From contig JAKZAN010000006.1 in the NCBI GenBank assembly GCA_023053545.1, positions 6,639,001 through 6,703,000 on the forward strand: a stretch of 64,000 bases of DNA, in the 5' to 3' direction. Below the pieces are notes generated by a model. The model searched no databases, was not told the DNA's origin, and saw only the letters and a program-made list of their open reading frames with translations. The stretch comes from Lepidurus packardi. Taxonomy: Eukaryota; Arthropoda; Branchiopoda; Notostraca; Triopsidae. A program made the translations under genes and the position numbers. Each line of letters opens with the position of its first letter. The stretch's first letter is position 1. Shown piece after piece: positions 60,001 to 64,000 of this stretch.

Positions 60001-60044
60001 GTTGTTAAGTAGAACAGCGTGAACGTAACTAAACCGAGATCCAT
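57005..60044 (-). CDS. Ance: Single-domain ACE-like peptidyl dipeptidase (624 aa)
   Basis: Thirteen exons on the minus strand: 59967-60044 (ATG), 59772-59909, 59090-59248, 58932-59028, 58733-58876, 58483-58674, 58320-58434, 58101-58253, 57911-58035, 57750-57857, 57620-57696, 57276-57565 and 57005-57203 (TAA). They total 1875 nt. A signal peptide is clear ([19 protein letters not shown]) and there is no C-terminal membrane anchor, so it should be secreted like insect Ance. This is an M2 metallopeptidase: zinc ligands H376 and H380 (HEMAH, catalytic E377) and E404 (FHEALGD), with the 28-residue spacing of human ACE. Substrate-pocket K507, H509, Y516 and Y519 (KYHI....PYIRY) are conserved. Oddities: HEMGH has become HEMAH, GFHEA has become AFHEA, and the second pocket histidine (human testis ACE His353) is Gln346 ([10 protein letters not shown]). 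It is probably an active dipeptidase with altered specificity, but activity is not proven. The symbol reflects the family, not proven orthology. Confidence 0.93.
59249..59771 (-). other. Longest intron of the ACE-like gene (523 bp)
   Basis: Donor ATG|GTACGT at 59771 and acceptor CTACAG at 59249 flank this intron, and the flanking exons are in phase 0. No extra exon, repeat or element was seen. It is several times longer than the other introns of this gene (about 40-80 bp) and follows the first exon of the mature protein, a usual place for intronic control elements. Confidence 0.6.
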
Positions 60045-60769
60045 TGCGCACGCAATCGTTCAGCACTACCTTTCCGGTAGCTTCCACATTTGAAACTGAG
60101 CAACTTGACTTGCCAGGTAACGTGAAACGCAAGGTACTCCTATTACCTAAATGGACTCACCCTCGAGACAACGAAAGTTAGTATACAAACACGACTCCTG
60201 CAGTTAGAACAAACAATCCACACCTATTTAATGCAACGGTATTTAGAGCAAAAAGTTCTTAACTTAGCTGTGGGATAAACAAAAGTTGTTGTAGTCGTAT
60301 ATTTCCTCTGGGATATTTCCCTCGTATCTGTATCGACCCTTTTTAAATATTTTCCTGTGTTGCTGTCGGATATTTCCTCCTCACCACGGCACTTCGTGGT
60401 GAGGAAGCATCTTAACTTTTTCATGATCAAGCTGTTCCTCAATGACTATGGTTACTTTGTAACGGTACACATATCCTTTACTTTACCAGGAGCAAAAAAG
60501 GCCTTATGACACTACATTTATCATTAAATTTTGTACTCTATATAAGAATATGCAAAACAAAAAATTGGTCAATTATTTATATTCCATTGTACATACAAGT
60601 GAATGTTTCACTGGAACATACTAACCAATGGGACACACTAACTTGCAAAATCGGAAAATAAGTAGAGGCGAACAATTTATGTCAAAAATATACGCCGGCA
60701 TTCCAACAGTTTTAATCGAGCTCTTCATACTAAAGAATAATATTTAGTACCACTATAGATATACAAAAA
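60045..60769. promoter_or_regulatory. Upstream region of the ACE-like gene and 3' flank of Ku80
   Basis: Some 725 bp lie between the Ku80 stop and the ACE-like start (both genes on the minus strand). No coding potential was seen. The only structured element is the 11-bp-stem hairpin at 60378-60405. The Ku80-proximal part is AT-rich and should carry its poly(A) site; the ACE-proximal part is the likely promoter. Confidence 0.5.
60378..60405. other. Perfect hairpin, 11-bp stem and 6-nt loop
   Basis: TCCTCACCACG and its exact complement CGTGGTGAGGA are separated by GCACTT. The stem is GC-rich in an AT-rich surround. It lies about 335 bp upstream of the ACE-like start codon. Its role is unknown: an RNA structure in a 5' UTR or 3' UTR, or a protein-binding palindrome. 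Confidence 0.85.
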
Positions 60770-63700
60770 TTAGTTTACCATTTCTTCAACATCGACTGTC
60801 TTTTCTTTTTCAGATGTGGCTTCTGTAGTTTCGTAGTAGGATTTTGCCTGCTGTGCGTCCACTTCGCTACCCGGATGATCTTGCGTTGAAATAAGTTCCA
60901 AACCGCCTAGCAAAAAAAGGGACTGGAATGTTTGCATTTTTGCCAAAAAACCTTCTCTACTTTGAGACAGTCGTTTCCAGAATGTTAGGTATGCAGAATG
61001 TTGCAGAAGAAGTTCACGCAATTCGTACATGGTACTGTTAAACGCTTTTATAACCAATTTTGCAGAAGCTTCGTTGGGCAATCTTGCACAATACTCCCTC
61101 AGGACTTCCAAGCAATCCATTGCTTTACGTAACAAAACTTCGTTGTTGCCAAGCGAGTCTTCGATCAACTGACGAACAACACGAGCCATTTCGCTAACAA
61201 CTGGGAAGGCCAATAATAATAACAAAGTACGTAATGAGAACAAAATAGCGAAGTTACCATGTTGGGCATTAGAACCCTGCTTTAACAAAGCCTGAAAGTC
61301 TTGAATGGGAGTTGCTGTACCCACGTGTTGTACTTGGCCTTTCAGTAACTCTCCAATATCATCCCAGCGAGGTCGTTTCGAGTCAGGTTCATTTACCACT
61401 TCAGCTGCGTCCCTGCATAACACTCAACTTGAGTTATAGAGATCAAGTATGAATAAGCACTTACATTGGGGTAGCATCAGTAACCTTGACTTTGAAATGC
61501 GAGCCTAATTCTAGAGGAAAGCACGCTTTCAAAGAAGCAAGAACGGGACCCAAATTGTTCAGCAAAGCTTGAGGCGTGGATAAGGCTTTCATTACTTCAT
61601 GAGACGGTTCCTTCACAATAACTTTGGGGTCCAAAGCCCGTTCTGTGAGGACGTGGTAAACGTGCTGAAAGTACGGGTTAACTTGTTGTTTGGGAACGAA
61701 CGCTTCGCACGGTTGTCCATCGTCATCCCTGGAAAGACGCATAGGTGAACCCAACATTCAACCCGTTGCTGTAATACTTGTCTGCGGTCATGAGATCCAT
61801 AGCATCGATTAGAGCATCAACGGAATCTAACTGCACTTGACTACTGACAACCGAATTCAAAGATGGAAACGAGTACATACGTACGTCGTCTGCAAAAGGT
61901 AGCTCAATATAGACTAAGCACTACAAAATCAGTACGAATTAACATAGTTCGAACTTAAAAACTTCCAGCTTGTCTCATTTATACTTCGAACTTCTTTTTT
62001 ATTCTAGGACTCAAAAACCCGATCTTGGGCCTGTTTCCATTGTTGTAAATCCGCTTAACCAGAAGTACCATGTCCTCTTCTTGCATTGCATAGATAAGGG
62101 ACGACAATGCCAGTTGGGCAGGCTAGATGAGAAATTGTAAACATACATCTGGTTTGAAATGCTTCAAACGTAATGCGTAGCTGGCTTACCACATCAGCCT
62201 TACGGGGAAATACGTAATACACATTGCTTCCAGAGTACAAGTGCCTTTGGATGGACGACGAAGGAGTAAACTTCAGAGCTGACAAACACCGTGGTCCTGG
62301 TTTGTAACACAGATTTTCCTCGTCTTCCTCTATGGGGAAAAAGTCAATAATGTAATACGTATGTAATCTTCTGTTTTCACTAAACAAAATTCCTTTCAAT
62401 TATTTACCCGAAAAGGGAATAACTTTCGAACCATATTTATAACCCCGTATTTTATGTCTATCTTGAACTACCGTCTGTGGTTCATCTTGGCGATGGTATG
62501 TTCGTTCCCTTTCCACCCGCCCAACGCTTGCTTCTTCAATGCTTTGCTTAGGTTTCGCCGCTACGGCAACTTCCTCTTTCCATGCCGGTCGTTTTGCGGC
62601 TGACAACTAATAACCAATGCTTAAAAACGCTCCAATAGGGAACTATCTATCCCCTACCTTAATGTAAGCGGATATGCCTATTTTTATGGAAGGGCCGATA
62701 TCGAGTACAGTATTCCACGTCGCTGGACGAGTTGTCCGAGCTTTGATATGCATTAGATGTGGAACGGCTTCAGCGAAGCTATACGATGTTCCCTCTACCT
62801 ACAATATACACATATTATACAGGGTTAGGTCAGATTAATTAATCTTTACTAACGTTCTGAAGGATGTGAGATGCGATTTTCTCTGCTTGTTCTCTGTATT
62901 CAGATTTAGAGGCATCCGAATCCAAAACTGGTCCTCTGGTTGTTTAAGGTTGTTGTAAAAATAATGTAATAAGTAGTTTTAAGAAAAAACTTCACTATAC
63001 ATAATGTTGAATTCCGCTTCGCATTTCTGAATGCCTCCAATAATGGCATCCACACTTTCAGAATCAGCACTGCTCTTGCTTTCGAAATTCGTAAAGAGAC
63101 ACAATTGCGTGCGAGAATAATCACGTTCTAAAATTCTGATAAAAATGATAAGAAAATGTGACCACATTTAATTAAATTCATACTCTGTCTGAGTTCGGAG
63201 GCAGTCCAGTGCTACAATTACAGCATCTACCCAATCGCCAGAAGAGGTTGTGGGTTGCAATTCTTTAGAAACATATTGCATAAGTTTAAAATCTGCAGGC
63301 TTGAAAGTTGTTGCCAAACTGATGTGCTCATAGCCGCCGTTTTCTGCTAAGGGATTGCTTGTTTCGTTTGTCCCAATAAGCACCAAAATTACATCATCTC
63401 CACTTTGGGCAAAGATCTAACAACAAGCGGTGCCGCGTAAAAGAAAGTAGGGTTACGATAACACGATTACAGTAAGACTATTTATTACTTTTCTCTGCAG
63501 AATCATGTTGACACAGCAAACAGTTTTAGAAAAGAACGTTTCTTTTTTTTGAGACGGATCATCGTTGTCTTCCAATGCCGAAGCAATCGTTGCTTGCCCA
63601 ACATCAACCAGAAGAATAAGGCAATCCTGAAAGAGTGTTATTCTTGTTCACAATGACGAAAATATTGAGTACAATAATTAAGAAGCTGGCAAGTAGTGCT

Positions 63701-63849
63701 CTCTAGGCAACTACAATAAGCAGAAACTTTTGGGATAACAGCAAATATAGCCACGTTACTATATCTAAGAAACTAGTCTGTAACATGACAAGCCAAGCTC
63801 TTATTAGAGTACTCCTACCCTTTACCTGCTTTTTCGGCTGGGGAGCCAT
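60770..63849 (-). CDS. XRCC5: Ku80, DNA end-binding subunit (760 aa)
   Basis: Twelve exons on the minus strand: 63826-63849 (ATG), 63489-63626, 63184-63416, 62996-63135, 62854-62933, 62658-62798, 62408-62606, 62190-62329, 61985-62122, 61778-61920, 61465-61728 and 60770-61412 (TAA). They total 2283 nt. The domain order is that of Ku80: an N-terminal von Willebrand A-like domain (DCLILLVDVG, ILVLIGTNETSNPL), the beta-barrel core that rings DNA (VPHLMHIKARTT, YKYGSKVIPFS, ALSSLIYAMQEEDMV, CLVYIELPFADDVR), and the C-terminal helical Ku-PK-binding domain (GLELISTQDHPGSEVDAQQA). Together with Ku70 it binds broken ends for non-homologous end joining, and it helps at telomeres. The extreme tail (TVDVEEMVN) is an acidic-hydrophobic stretch, shorter than the vertebrate DNA-PKcs hook. 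The first exon encodes only eight residues. The gene is complete inside the window. Confidence 0.96.
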
Positions 63850-64000
63850 AATAATAGGACGTCACAGGTTAATTAGCACTGGGGACTCACGAAAACAATC
63901 CCCTAGCGACCTGAGCTGGTTGTCTGCTTGTTGACAAAACTCGGTATCAACAGTGGTCGGTTTCCATGTCACATGTTGGGGATACATGAAAGTTGAAAAA
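63850..64000. other. Upstream flank of Ku80
   Basis: The last 151 bp precede the Ku80 start codon and probably include its 5' UTR and proximal promoter. No other gene was seen. Confidence 0.5.

Noticed and set aside
61729-61777. GTTGAA donor 34 nt before the Ku80 acceptor
   Set aside because: The intron would be too short. The upstream GTATTA donor gives 49 nt and a protein that fits Ku80.

Overview
This is a window of animal nuclear DNA, about 64 kb. It carries multi-exon protein genes with GT-AG introns that are mostly 50-100 bp. There are no bacterial operons, ribosome-binding sites or CRISPR arrays. The gene set (Ku80, THOC6, UBE2G1, the bridge-like lipid transfer protein BLTP2/hobbit, a single-domain ACE of the invertebrate Ance type, and two MFS carriers) and the compact introns suggest a small-intron invertebrate, most likely an arthropod or a close ecdysozoan. 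I cannot name the species. For nearly every gene I rebuilt the exons by reading splice sites and checking that phases match across each intron. All spliced reading frames close exactly.

Layout. Positions 1-10353 hold no gene I can support; unseen 5' exons of the first gene may lie there. From 10354 to 20040 (+) is the 3' part of a large, mostly disordered protein gene whose last exon is 3.9 kb. From 20041 to about 27980 nothing is supported except small repeats. From 28044 to 36055 (+) is a second giant disordered protein (2292 aa) with recurring Trp-basic motifs. From 36982 to 44612 (+) are two tandem MFS transporter paralogues with identical intron positions and phases. The first has taken up a hAT-like element (8-bp target duplication) and a TTAA-flanked element in its introns. 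From 44986 to 63849 the DNA is gene-dense: UBE2G1 (-), THOC6 (-), BLTP2 (+, 34 exons), an ACE-like peptidase (-) and Ku80/XRCC5 (-).

How the genes relate. There is no shared pathway. Several are core cell functions: ER-linked ubiquitin conjugation, mRNA export, ER-plasma membrane lipid transfer and DNA end joining. THOC6 and BLTP2 are head to head over about 440 bp and may share a promoter. BLTP2 and the ACE-like gene converge over 272 bp.

The most interesting points are the ACE-like enzyme, which keeps all zinc ligands but has changed several active-site neighbours (including the usual substrate-binding His, now Gln); the well-preserved hAT-type insertion with subterminal repeats; the two giant disordered genes; and a perfect 28-bp palindrome in an MFS intron.
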